NCBI GenBank assembly: GCA_029817715.1
Contig: JARUPY010000203.1
Coordinates: 1-64,000 of the forward strand
Reading direction: 5' to 3'
DNA: 64,000 nt
From: Melastoma dodecandrum
Lineage: Eukaryota > Streptophyta > Magnoliopsida > Myrtales > Melastomataceae
In this document: positions 11,078-22,385 of the stretch, one piece after another
Layout of the letters: the number at the start of each line of letters is the position of its first letter
How positions within the stretch are numbered: the first letter of the stretch is position 1
Notes under the pieces: generated by a model
What the model was told of the DNA's origin: nothing
Databases searched by the model: none
What the model saw: the letters and a program-made list of their open reading frames with translations, nothing else
Made by a program: the position numbers and the translations under genes

Positions 11078-13563
11078 CTATCTCTGCCTCTCCCTGTGGC
11101 TCTGTGTCTGACCGTACCTCTCTCCCTGCCCCTCTGTCTTTGTGGTCCTGTTTCGCCCATTTGTGTGTCTGTCCCATGCACATTTGACCAAGCCGTTGCA
11201 TGTGTGCCCTGTCATCTCTGTTGAAGATGTAGGACCAGGTTGGGCTTTACAGCTCCTCTTGTTATGGCCATATTGCTTGCATTTGCTGCATTTCATCTCC
11301 AATCTTCTCCTTGGTAACTTGCTCATGTTCTTTGGCTCTTCATCTACACCTTTCTTTCTATTCTTCTTTGGCCTTCCTGGTCTTGTCTTAAATGGTAGAG
11401 GCTGAATAGGTTCACCTTCAGCTTCAGGCCATGCCATCTCCCCTTCCAATGGTGTCAATGGATATTTTTATGCATTAAGGTAACTTTCTTTCTTATAAAA
11501 GTGACTGACATAGGCCTCAATGTCATGTTTCATGAAATTTATTGATTCTACCCCACGACAACAGGAATCCCAGTCAAGTCACATTCCCTACATGTACAGC
11601 TTTCCCTATGTAAATTCACAACATACTCCTCATTTCTATGAATAACTTCAAACAATTGGCCTATGCAAGGTTTAGGTACCCATTTCCCAACCTCTACGTT
11701 AAGTTTTTCAATCTTTGCTCTAATATCAGGACATAGATTGTTGTCCCTTCCATCAAACAACCTATTCTTACGTTACATCCTTTGCATAAGAGCAAATCTA
11801 ATATCATCTAACATTTCAACAATTAGCCTAGTCCTAGGTAATGCAATGTAACTGTTAAACGTCTCACATATATTATCTGTGGCATCACATTTGACATTGG
11901 TATTAAAGAAGACCTGTGGGAAGAAGACATATTGCATTACATTTCTCATAGGCTGACCTGTTTATCATGAAATATGTTAGAAAGACAAACCTTACAAAAG
12001 TGTTCTGGACCTTGTTTCAAGAAGTCCTCTGCAGCAGTGTTGGATAGCAGCCTCATGTTATTCAAAGATTGCATGTATGCTGCTTCATGAGTACTTTTCA
12101 CAGTAGCCTAAAAGCATTTTTTTCAGCAATTGTCCCCTACGGTTGCTTTTCCAGTTAGCATAAATATGACTTGAACAGTTTCTATGCTCTGCTAGTGGTC
12201 CTAATTCAGCCACATCATATATTAGTCCTACAAAAACAAAAACATGGAATTAGGAAAACCACATAACTCTCTAACAATATTTTGTTATTAAACAGAATGT
12301 TACTAGAATTAAACAATATATACCTTTTATTTGTCACTCATAAAGATCCACCCTTGGCCATTATTCACACCCAAATTTTCAAACAGAATATTCAGAAATC
12401 ACATCCATGAGATTGTGTTTTCTCCTTCAACTATTGCCCATGCTATTGGAAACATGTGATTATTTATATCCCGACCAACAACACTTAAGAGGATTCTTCA
12501 TGCCGCATGTTTTAGAAATGTCCCATCAAATCCCGCCACATTCCTACAACCTTGTCTGAAACCTCTTTTCAACTCATCAAATCCCACTTAAAATCTTTTG
12601 AATGTGTTAAACAACCCTAGACTTGGAGTAAACTCAAGTTCCAGTTTGAAAGTGCTTTCTGGACACTTCTTACTTAGGAATGAACTGTAGGACCTAATCT
12701 TTCGATAGTGCTCTTCAACTGTGTCACTTAAGATCTTTTGTGCAAGCTACTTTGCCCGTAAACTTGCAGTTTATTAACCTCAAGTGAATACTTTTCCATC
12801 AAATCAATAATTACATATCTTGCTTTCATTGAATCTAATGGCCTGTTCATCTTAATAAATTCCCTAGCCAATCATGTTACACTTGCTTTCCTATTTTTCA
12901 GCGACCTGGTGCATTTATGCTCCAAGTGACAAGCTTCGACAACTACTGTACTCTCCCTTTCTAACCATGAAGCATACACATGCCATTGACATCCATTGAC
13001 ACAACCAACTTCCATCCTCTTACTATCAACTCTAAGCCAATGAAGATCTACACCATTTAGTATCGCATAATCTTGGACAACTTGCTTAAATCGATCCAAG
13101 GTATCAAAAATCAATCCAACATCAAACACTAAGCTTTTATGATCACACTCAGGATCATACATCCTAGATTTCACACCACATATAACAAGTTGTCCATGCT
13201 CTTCCTGCTCGTCCTCACCCCTAACATCAACCTCAGAATCAACATAATCCGAGCATATCTCATCATCCACATCAATCTCACTATCTACTTCAACAAATTG
13301 ATGTTTATCTCCATTATCAATTGACTCCTCCTCCGCATCACCCTCCTGCTCTTCCTCCCATGATCAGTCACATCCCTCTCATCACTCTCATCACCCTCAA
13401 TGTAATGTATACATCCATACATTTTGGATTCCAACATTATTGATACCATCTCACTTACCTGGCTATCTGTTAGTATTTCAGTAAGCCCTTTACCAAGAAT
13501 TTTTTGTGGCTTAGCAAACCAAATCCTAGTTGATTCATATCCAGCCCTCCTAACCAGGTTCAA
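11078..13563 (-). pseudogene. MuDR-family transposase, degenerate
   Basis: In order on the minus strand: an acidic N-terminus and the MuDR DNA-binding region at 13270-12872 (SLVFDVGLIFDTLDRFKQVV, then VNGCQWHVYASW); broken catalytic-core pieces around 12600-12330 that read as the usual transposase phrases only across several frames; a SWIM zinc finger at 11760-11548 (CTCRECDLTGIP), interrupted by a frameshift right at its last ligands; and a CCHC zinc knuckle in 11458-11078 (CSKCKQYGHNKRSCK). Acidic coding sequence at 13563-13285 may be a further N-terminal extension. The family cuts and pastes DNA, producing 9-bp target duplications. The number of stops rules out function. Confidence 0.75.
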
Positions 13564-14105
13564 AATGGTGAAGTATCCTATTTTATCAACATCAATGTCT
13601 TCAAACTTTACTAATTTACCTCCGCAATATCTACTCTACAAGTCAATGACAGTTTACCCCAAACATGAAAGACCAAATCACCACGTTGCACGTCCATCTA
13701 AACAAGGAAGAACACAAACACATAAACTGTCCAATTTAGAAATCAACACACGTTATACCTCCTCACCCAACTCGGTTAAGGGCATACTTACTTGAAAGCC
13801 GGATGATAGGATCCTGGAGGCGATTAGGGTTCTACTCGTGGTATGGTTGGGCAGGTTGTAAAGAAAGCACAACTGAGAAGCAAATGATTGAGAAGCTTCT
13901 AGGGAACCCAGGGTGCCGATTTGGGAGGAATTGGTGACGGGGGGTTTCGTCTGGGTTTTTTATTGAAGAGGAATCATGGTTCTTCGATTTTTTGTTGATT
14001 TCGTCTGAGTTTGAAGATGAAGGTAGGAGATGAAGGTTTTTGACGTTGTCATATTCACGTGTGCAACCACGTCATCTTCCGTTAGTAGACGAGTGTCGCG
14101 GGTGG

Positions 14106-14989
14106 ATCCCGTTTCCGGTTCCATTTAAAATGAATATCCTCCCTTGACGATAAGGCTTCGAATTTTTGAAAACGTGTCGGAGTCGCCACTAACTTATTTT
14201 AAGTTCAAGTTAGAAAAACTATAGAGATTCGTTAAGGTTCGGGAATTAGGGATTACTAAATCGCAAGAATCACAAAGAAAAGGGAGGCTTTAATCGTGTG
14301 TTTCCGATGTCCGATTTTATTTGAGCTCGGTTTTAAAAAAAGAGAAATTGTTTGACATTTTAAAAAAAAATTCGAGCTTAATAATACCTAAAATGTCTAC
14401 GTGAATCATTTTTATGAAAATAATTCTTGAAAGTTGATTTTGGGGCAAAAATGCAAACAATCACAGATTTATTAATGCCCTTAACAGTTCTAAGCCAAAA
14501 AATAAATTCAAGGGAGAACGGGGTGTTGTACCATTTCTCGCTGTTTATAGAACACCCCCGTTAGCGTTCATACCTGACGGTGCCGTTTTTAGAATAGGTT
14601 TACGGTGAACCTGGCGAGCCGCTGATGCCGTAACGTTGGTGAGTGCGAAGCCGTCTTGGGAGGGTCTTGATCTTCGAGAATCCAATTAATTCCTCGAATA
14701 CTTCGTAATCTTGAAAACGTTGAGTGAGGTGCGTCCATTGGTTGTTCGCAAGGCACGCCCCCGAGATGCCTGCATAAGTACCGAATAAACGAAGTAAACT
14801 GTTCGAAAATAGTTTGAACCGGGATTAATTGTAACATTGTAAGAATTATTTTAATGAAAGAGAACAATGAATCCCATATATGCAACAATTAAGTTTTCCT
14901 ATGTTATAAGTCCATTGAAAAGAAATAAACAAAAAAAGGATATTTTACTTTAAAAATGAATTTTTTTGAAATATTAAGAAATAAGCAAA
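14106..14989. other. Probable old repeat DNA, left side of the hAT insertion
   Basis: No credible gene. The stretch with GTGTCGGAGTCGCCACT (about 14177-14193) resembles sequence I associate with plant LTRs. The hAT element at 14998 was inserted into this DNA, which resumes at 18218. Confidence 0.3.
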
Positions 14990-14997
14990 AGCCAGAT
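14990..14997. repeat. 8-bp target-site duplication of the hAT element (left)
   Basis: AGCCAGAT directly precedes the element's TAG start and is repeated exactly at 18210-18217. Eight bases is the hAT standard. Confidence 0.9.
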
Positions 14998-15263
14998 TAG
15001 AGGTGGCAAACGGGCGGGCTGCCGACTGTAGCGATCCGACAGTAACGGGCTGACTCGGCTCGGGCAATCGTCGACGAGCCGAGCCGAGCCAGCGAGATGG
15101 GCTCGCGAGCCCCGGGTTGGTGAGCCAGGCTCACCGGGCTAGCGAGCCGGCTCGCGAGCCGGAATTTTTTTTTTTTTTTAATTTTTTTTTTAATATTTTT
15201 TTAATTTTTTTTTCAATTTTTTTTTTAAATTTTTTTTTAATTTTTTTTTAATTTTTTTTTTGC

Positions 15264-15512
15264 AACGGTCATTTAACCGTTAGATTTTTTAATTTTTTTT
15301 TTAATTTTTTTAAATTTTTTTTAATTTTTTTTGAACGGTCATTTGACCGTTATGCGTTAGAATTTTTTTTTTAATTTTTTTTTGCAACGGTCATTTGACC
15401 GTTGGATTTTTTTAATTTTTTTAATTTTTTTAATTTTTTTTTAACGGTCATTTGACCGTTAGGCGTTAGAATTTTTTTTAATTTTTTTTTTAACGGTAAT
15501 GTTACCGTTTGA
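15264..15512. repeat. Array of five short palindromes in poly-T DNA within the hAT
   Basis: Copies of the near-palindrome AACGGTCATTTGACCGTT, or close variants, occur near 15264, 15333, 15387, 15443 and 15491, spaced roughly 50-70 bp and separated by T-runs with scattered A. They lie between the subterminal GGCTCG repeats and the transposase start. Confidence 0.8.
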
Positions 15513-15763
15513 TAGATTTTTTTTTGTTTTTAATTTAAAAAAAAAATCCACTATAAATACCACCAAACTCATAAAATTTTTTACAAACAAACTCTTCCTC
15601 TCTTATTCTCTTCTTCTCTTGCTCTCTATCAATTAATCGTGATCTAGTGCTTTCCTCTCGATATCGGCAAGCGGCAACAAGCTATTATTCATTAATTGGA
15701 GTTTCGGTGACGGTATCATTTATTTATTTGGAATTTATTTATAAGATTTTGTTATTGTTTGTT

Positions 15764-17782
15764 ATGGATCCACATAATTATAATATTAATGATGATGTTG
15801 ACGAACTTAGGGAAATAAATGCTTCATTTTCAATAGGACAATCTTGTACACAAGCATCCGCATCCACCTCATCGCCTCAAAGAAAAAGAAATAAAACGTC
15901 AGAAGTATGAAAACATTTTAAAACGATAGAAATTAAAATTGGTGGAAAGATAGAATCTAGGGCTCAATGCAATTATTGTATTAAAAATTATTCTTATACT
16001 TCAGGTAGTTCAACGAGCACACTTGGTAGGCATTATGAAAAATGTCACTTAAACGAACAAAGTAAAGATCCTAGACAAAAAGTTTTAGATGCTAGTGGTA
16101 GTGGCATATTTTCTTATTCACAAGATAAAATGAGAGAAGGAATAGCTAAACTTGTAGCACAATGCGAGTTGCCTTTAGCCTTTATGGATAGTGTTGAATT
16201 TGAAAATTTTATGAAAGAATATGCCACTCCTAATTTTAAGCGTGTTCCTAGAAGTACAATTAGAAACGATATTATTAAAATGTTTAATAATATGAAGAAT
16301 GAATTAATTTCATTTTTTGCAAGTGCTCCTGCAATGTCTATTTGTATCACTTCTGATTTGTGGAGTGCACGCAATTCTATAGGTTATGTCGTAGTAACTT
16401 CTCATTTTATTAATGACTCTTGGCAATTAAATAAAAGAATTTTAGGATTTCGTAATTGTGAATATCCTCACACTGGTATTACTATTTATAAATATATTGT
16501 AACGATTTTACAAGAATATAATATTCAAGATAGAATATTTAGCATAACACTTGATAATGCTAGTGCTAACGATGTTGTTGTTTCACATTTTAAAAACTAT
16601 TTTCAATTAAATACTACATACGATTCTCTTTTTCATATGCGATGTGTTTGTCATATTTTAAATTTAGTTGTTAAAGATGGTATGACATTTGTTGCACCTC
16701 ACATTGAATCAATTAGGACAGCAATTTCTTATATAATTGGGTCTAATTCCAGGCAACAAAAATATAGAGATTATTGTAAAGCTGCTCAACTAAAACCACG
16801 AAAATTAAAAACCGATGTAGAAAACAGATGGAATTCGACTTATTTAATGTTAGAAAATGCCCGACCATATTGGCAGATTATTTGTGCTTATATTAATGAG
16901 AAAACATCAAATATTAACCTTGATAAATCTATTTGCGATGTAGCTAATATATTTCTTGACTTTTTAAAACCGTTTTATGATGCTACAAATGAATGCTCGG
17001 GAGTTTATTATCCCACTTCTCATCTTGTTCTCCCAATTTTTATAAACTTAACTAGTAATTTTGCAAGATATCGACAAGTAGAAGAATTTAGAGAAATACT
17101 TAATAAAATGGAAACAAAATTTAAAAAATATTGGCTTGATATTCCTTCTATTTTTTGTTATGCATGCATTATGGATCCTAGATATAAATTAAGAGGAGTA
17201 TGTCTTATGGTTAATAAAATTTCTCACAATTTACAAACTACTCCTAAAGTTTCTGATGATCAAATAACTAATGGTATTGCCAGTTTATTTTCTTCTTATG
17301 AATCTAAATATTCTGATGTTTCTCGTTTACATGTTGGTGTTTCATCACATGCTAGTTCAAGCAGTGGAGGTGGAAATACTATGCATTCACAATTTGGTAT
17401 TGAAGATATTTGGAGTCAACTAGAAACAGATGTTCACTCTAGTTCTATGAGAAATGAACTAGACATTTATTTTGACACTCGATATCACTTTTCACGCGAA
17501 CAAAACTTTGATATTTTAGATTGGTGGAAAACATTTTCCACCACGTATCCTATTCTTTCTATAATGGCACGTGATCTACTAACACCTCCGGTTTCTACCG
17601 TAGCATCGGAGTCTGCTTTTAGTGCAGGTGGACGTGTGTACGATGAACGCCGAGGACGACTAGCACCCGATCTCGTGGAAGCTCTCATTTGCATGAAAGA
17701 TTGGAACAACGCCATTACGAGAAACCAACAACGAGAGGACGAAATACTTGAAGAATTTAAAAATTTGGATGTTGAAGATTAA
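15764..17782 (+). pseudogene. hAT transposase (RICESLEEPER-like) with one in-frame TGA
   Basis: The ATG at 15764 opens MDPHNYNINDDVDEL, and the frame runs to TAA at 17782 (673 codons) with a single internal stop, TGA at 15908-15910. Its place, after SEV and before KHF in the BED finger, is normally tryptophan, so TGG to TGA is likely. Domains: BED zinc finger residues about 45-100 (CNYC then HYEKCH), RNase H-like catalytic core about 120-560 with the insertion domain (TSDLWSARNSIGYVVVTSHF, CHILNLVVKDG, NRWNSTYLMLE), and the C-terminal hAT dimerisation region (DILDWWKTFSTTYPILSIMA, then STVASESAFSAGGRV). A shorter product starting at 16130 would lack the finger. The protein would cut and paste hAT ends. 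It is a pseudogene in the strict sense, with only one lesion seen. Confidence 0.9.
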
Positions 17783-18217
17783 CATTGTAACTTTTTTGAC
17801 ATTTTGTACATGATTGACAATTACATGGGTGCCAACCTAGTTGGGATGTATGTAATTTGTAGTGATGCAAATGTCAAATTATTAGTTGTATACTTAAATT
17901 TATTTTCAGCTAAAAATTTGTATGTAATATACAATTTATAAAATTAATTTCATAATTATTATTTTTATAAAAAATAATTTTATTTGTGTCGGTTGAGCTC
18001 GTTAGGCTCGGCTCGTTAGGCTCGACTCGGCTCGTTCGGCTCGTGGCTCGCGAGCTGACTCGGGTTAAAAAAAATTTCGGATTGGCTCGTTAGGCTCGAC
18101 TCGTTAAGCTCGTTAGGCTCGTTGAGCTCGGCTCGCTAAGCTCGACAGGTTCGATGAGCCAGGGCTTGATAGGCTCGGCTCGGCTCGGCTCGCTCGTTTG
18201 CCACCACTAAGCCAGAT

Positions 18218-20163
18218 TACAAAGGTTGTGAGAAATTAAGTTAAAATCTAAAAAATAAAATAGCCGGACGAATACGTCCCAAAAACGACAAAAAGAGGTA
18301 ACAACAAAAAAAAGTTTGTCTCACGCATGTTGAATGCAATTGATAACAAAAAGAAACAAAACAAACAATCAAATCGGCGTTCAACAGAAATGAAAGAAAA
18401 TAAAAACATTACCTCCCTCGGTGAGTTACCGACAACCCACTTGCTTCGCATGAAAATGGGTTGGTCCTCGCTCGGCAAGGGGCTGAGACTTTGAGAGGAG
18501 GTAGATCAGGACGCTGACGCTGCAGGAATACGCTGGGATTTGAAGCTCCGAGTCTGAGGCGCCGAGAAAAGGAGTCGGTGGCTGAGCGTCGGGTTTTGGT
18601 CGTCGTGGCCGGATCTGGACGACGGGACTCGGAGTAGGAGTCCGCTGAAGATGGGGGCTGGAATCAGGGGTCGGCCGTGGTGAGAAGCTGCTTCTAGCCA
18701 TCTCTCTTGCTTGGGGGAACCTTCGTCGGCGAAAATGGGCTGCTCGCTTGATGCTGTTGGAGCTGCTGGTGTTACTGCTACTGGACGTGGGGGACGACGG
18801 CGAGGAGAGGCCGCTGGTCATGGAGTTAGCGAGGCGGGACTGATCGGAGACTGCAGCAGTGACGGTTGACAGAAGAAACCCCGGCAGTGGAGTCTATGGC
18901 AGCATCGTAAGCGGGCAGCGGAAGCCAACGATTGCGTGGGCCGTGTAGGGGTTGCTGTTGTGTCCTTGGCTCGGAGGGACTTCACTGGATTGAACTGGCG
19001 GGGAAGCTTGCAAGCTTTCACACTTGGGGCGGCTGGGTCTAACCATCAATCCAATGGAGTTGCAGCCATGTGATGGCGATGTCTTCGAACCATCCCTCCC
19101 GACGTATTTGAATCTGGTCGGGTTTAATGGAGGCGAACACCTATTACTCGAAGCATTTGTTTTTTTTTTCTCCTCTTCGTGTCTGTCCTTTCTTTTCATG
19201 GTTGTGTTTTCCCATGAAAGATTTCATCTGCTCAGCATATTTGCGATGTCGTGAAGTGGCATCTTCTTGAGGCCGCAGTGATCGTCCACGACGGTGGGAT
19301 GAGATTCTGGGATGCTTTGAGTTAGGGATGGGGCCGAACTGTGATCCCACATTTACTGCCTAAATATGAAAGAAAATTAAAAGCAAATCGATTCATCAAA
19401 ATAAAAATAGAGGCGATGGAAGGAGTTTACCCGGAATTGATCGCCTTAGATTGGGGAAGAATCGAAACCATCGTGAGGAGCAAACTGAGACTGCTTGGTG
19501 ATGATGACGGAGTCGTTGAGCGTCTTCGACGACGAAGCCTTTCGTCGTTATTTTTTTTTTTTCTCCTCTCTCGATGCTTGTCTCTCCGTCCCTCTTAAGT
19601 GTATTATAGGGAGAACAATTATTTTTAAAAACAGATCTTTTATGATTTTGTGGGATTTTAGATGATTTTTAGTGCTTTTAGAAGATTTTTGATGATTTTT
19701 ATTGATTTTTTTATGATTTTTAAATTTTTAGTATTTTTTGTGATTTTTAATTTTTTTGTGATTTTTTGTAGAAAAAATTGGGTTATGACAACGAGTTAAC
19801 AGGAAGTACGTACTCACTTTGGAAGCGTTTCAAAGTACGGGTTAAAATCGAAAAAAAAAAGATATAAATATAGAATAAATATGATAATTTGACCTTAAAT
19901 TATAAGTTCAGGACTATTTCATTGGTATTCTTTTATGTTAAGCATATATTTCAATTTCTACCGTAATATATAATTTATCTGACAATTTGAGGATTTGTGC
20001 AACTCATAAAAATGTCAAACACAATTCCAGAAAAGTCACCAAATTACAACAAAAACTTAGAAAAGACTGGTCCGAGCCTTTTTGCTGGGAATAAGGCCCA
20101 ATTTTCATGATCTTATTATTTTGAATGGGAACATTTATATCGACATAAACATAAAGCACGGTC
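18218..20163. other. Probable old repeat DNA right of the hAT, 3' flank of PGD2
   Basis: From 18240 to 19600 there are only low-complexity Ser/Pro/Arg-rich open frames without recognisable domains. From 19620 to 19800 the DNA is a run of GATTTTT-type simple repeats. It is the continuation of the DNA split by the hAT insertion. The last roughly 100-150 bases belong to the PGD2 3' UTR. Confidence 0.35.
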
Positions 20164-21630
20164 TTAAATCTTGGACTGCTTGGCGATCTTGAACCACTCG
20201 GTGTGGAACCACCCCTCGACGTCCACCCTCTCGTAGGTGTGCGCGCCGAAGTAGTCCCTCTGCGCCTGGACAAGGTTCGCCGGCAGCCTCTCCCTCCGGT
20301 ACGAGTCGAAGTATGCCAGGCTCGAGGACATCCCCGGGACGCTGATCCCCGAGTTTACAGCCAGGCACACCACCCTACGCCATGCCGCCTGCCTATCGAT
20401 GATCTCCTTGGCGAACTCCGGGTCCACGAGGAGGTTCGCGAGGTCTGGGTTCCTGTCATAGGCCTGCTTGATTCGGTCCAGGAATATTGCCCGGATGATG
20501 CAACCTCCCTTCCAGATCCTAGCGAGCTCCCCCAGCTTCAGGTCCCATCCCTTCTCGAGGCTCTTTGCACGGATCAGGTTCATCCCCTGGGCATAACTGC
20601 AAATCTTTGCAGCGTACAGGGCCTTCCTCACGTCGTCGATCAGTTTCTGCTTGTCGACTTTCTGAGTGGCGAAGAACTCGCCCAAGCCTCCAGATTTGAA
20701 AACCTCGGCCGCCTTGATTCTTTCCTCCTTCAATCCGCTGAGGAACCTTGCGTCCAAGGACGACGCTATCGTGGGGGCAGCAACCGAGAGGTCGGCAGCC
20801 TGTTGAACAGTCCACTTACCTGTTCCTTTCATTCCGGTTTTGTCCAGAACCTTGTCAACGAGGTAACCTTCCCCCTTGTCGTCCTTGATACCGAATATGT
20901 CGGCCGTGATCTCGATGAGGAAGCTGAGGAGCTCTCCCTTGTTCCATTCAGCAAACACGGATTTCAGCTCCTCGTTCGACAGCTTCCCGACAGATTTCAA
21001 CACGTCATAGGCCTCGGCAATCAGCTGCATATCACCATACTCGATTCCGTTGTGCACCATCTTGACGAAGTTACCGGAACCGCCCTTGCCAATGTACGTC
21101 ACGCAGGGACCGCTATCGGGAACCTGAGCAGCCACCTTGAGAAGAATATCCTCGATGTACTTGTAAGCTTCAAATGAGCCGCCTGGCATCAAAGATGGAC
21201 CATTCCTTGCTCCCTCTTCACCACCCGACACTCCCATCCCGAGGTAGAGGAGGCCAAGCTCGGCCATGGCCTTCTCTCTCCTCTCTGTGTTCTCGTACCA
21301 CTCATTGCCACCATCGATGATACAGTCACCTTTCTCCAAATAACCCGACAGCGTCTTGATGGTCTGATCAACGGGAGCCCCTGCCTTAACAAGCATGATG
21401 ATGACCCTAGGCTTCTGTATCGAATTCACAAAAGCTTCTGGGTCATGGAAACCGTAAAGAGGGAGATTCCCTTCGTTCTTTGCCCTCTCTACGGTCTCAT
21501 CGACCTTTGATGTCGTCCGGTTGTAGACAGAGATGGGGAATCCTTTCTCTGCAATGTTCAGCGCCAGGTTTTGGCCCATAACAGCGAGACCAGCCAAGCC
21601 AATTCTAGTGGGTTGCGGAGGCGTAGCCAT
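20164..21630 (-). CDS. PGD2: 6-phosphogluconate dehydrogenase, decarboxylating (cytosol/peroxisome type)
   Basis: A single uninterrupted coding exon of 488 aa, the normal length. It converts 6-phosphogluconate plus NADP+ to ribulose 5-phosphate, CO2 and NADPH in the oxidative pentose phosphate pathway. The N-terminal Rossmann fold has GLAGLAVMGQNLALN at about residues 12-26. The substrate region includes GGNEWYENTERR and SGGEEGARNGPSLMPGG, and the family signature is LDKTGMKGTGKW. There is no transit peptide, and the protein ends in SKI, the C-terminus I recall for Arabidopsis PGD2, which is dually cytosolic and peroxisomal; SKI acts as a weak PTS1. The ATG lies just after an acceptor-like GGCTGCAG (about 21650), suggesting a 5' UTR intron. 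GAUT9 lies just upstream, matching At3g02360/At3g02350 (recalled). Confidence 0.95.
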   Translation of the reverse strand: MATPPQPTRIGLAGLAVMGQNLALNIAEKGFPISVYNRTTSKVDETVERAKNEGNLPLYGFHDPEAFVNSIQKPRVIIMLVKAGAPVDQTIKTLSGYLEKGDCIIDGGNEWYENTERREKAMAELGLLYLGMGVSGGEEGARNGPSLMPGGSFEAYKYIEDILLKVAAQVPDSGPCVTYIGKGGSGNFVKMVHNGIEYGDMQLIAEAYDVLKSVGKLSNEELKSVFAEWNKGELLSFLIEITADIFGIKDDKGEGYLVDKVLDKTGMKGTGKWTVQQAADLSVAAPTIASSLDARFLSGLKEERIKAAEVFKSGGLGEFFATQKVDKQKLIDDVRKALYAAKICSYAQGMNLIRAKSLEKGWDLKLGELARIWKGGCIIRAIFLDRIKQAYDRNPDLANLLVDPEFAKEIIDRQAAWRRVVCLAVNSGISVPGMSSSLAYFDSYRRERLPANLVQAQRDYFGAHTYERVDVEGWFHTEWFKIAKQSKI

Positions 21631-22385
21631 TGTTTTCCGCTAGCTAAACCTGCAGCCAACCGAAAACAAACACAAGACCCTCAACAATTGAACACTCCTT
21701 CGAATCAACAAGTGAATCTGTCAAGATCAGATTGCAAGTCGAAGCAGCAACATCCCTCTCAACTCCAGGATCTATACCATGACCAACTCCGCAAACGCCA
21801 CGAATCTGACAAGTTCACACAAATCCACCCAGACTAACTCTCTGGATTCACCGTTTGCACGTTAGAGGAACAGATCTACCCCCTTAGAGATGCACAACAG
21901 ACCAAAAGAAACAGAACCACTTCAAAGTAGCCAGCAAGCAGGCCTGAAACACAATCAAACCAAGCACCCAAAAGAACAATCACAACTACAGCGTCCAATA
22001 TTCGCACACTCAACCAACAATCTCGATCCTTTCGATTCACGATCGGGGGGAAACACCCAAAAACCGCTTAAACCCAGTCGATGAATAAAATTACACAAAC
22101 GCCAAAGAAAGGAGACAACTTTCGAGCGACCGGGATATCTAAAACAAAGCAGGAGTCGAACCCAGAAAAGGAAGAAAGAAAGGAAGATCACGGACCAAAC
22201 CTGGGGACGATCCGGGAAGACACAAAGACGGGATTTAGAGAAAGAGAAAGGGTAGGTAGCGAGAGGGTCGGACCGGAAATAAGGAAAGCCTGGAAGAGAT
22301 AGAGGGGGGAGAAGGGGACGGATCGATGGATGGTTAGGTGGTTGTCTGGTGGGGTGGCGACTAACCAATGATGTAACAAAAAAAA
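21631..22385 (-). promoter_or_regulatory. PGD2 5' UTR with probable leader intron, and promoter
   Basis: Coding-free, with an acceptor-like site about 20 bases before the PGD2 ATG. The leader is purine-rich on the plus strand around 22150-22320 (pyrimidine-rich in the transcript), as common for plant leaders. A MITE is inserted directly behind it. Confidence 0.45.

Larger units (their letters stand above)
9900..14105 (-). mobile_element. Decayed Mutator-like element (MULE)
   Basis: Imperfect terminal inverted repeats can be matched by eye: the left end around 9912-9955 (GCACAAGTGGACATGAC then TGTCAAA) and the reverse complement of 14035-14085 (GCACACGTGAATATGAC then CGTCAAA). Inside is a MuDR-type transposase on the minus strand and a GRF zinc-finger gene on the plus strand. 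The outer borders and the 9-bp target duplication were not resolved. Multiple stops and frameshifts show that it is inactive. Confidence 0.65.
14998..18209 (+). mobile_element. hAT DNA transposon, 3212 bp, near-intact
   Basis: The ends are TAGAGGTGGCAAACG (14998-15012) and, as reverse complement of the right end, TAGTGGTGGCAAACG (18209-18195): 15-bp terminal inverted repeats with one mismatch, flanked by a perfect 8-bp duplication AGCCAGAT. Subterminal regions at both ends are dense in GGCTCG/CGAGCC repeats, as expected for transposase-binding regions of hATs. One transposase gene fills the interior. Perfect flanks and a nearly open gene suggest recent insertion. Confidence 0.92.

Noticed and set aside
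15264..15512. Evenly spaced repeats resembling a CRISPR array
   Set aside because: Eukaryotic transposon interior, palindromic units in poly-T with no unique spacers.
18248..19199. Several overlapping Ser/Pro/Arg-rich frames right of the hAT element
   Set aside because: Low-complexity frames in GC-rich repeat-like DNA, no domain, no start or splice context.
20203..21177. 324-codon open frame on the plus strand
   Set aside because: Antisense shadow of the GC-rich PGD2 coding exon; no domain.
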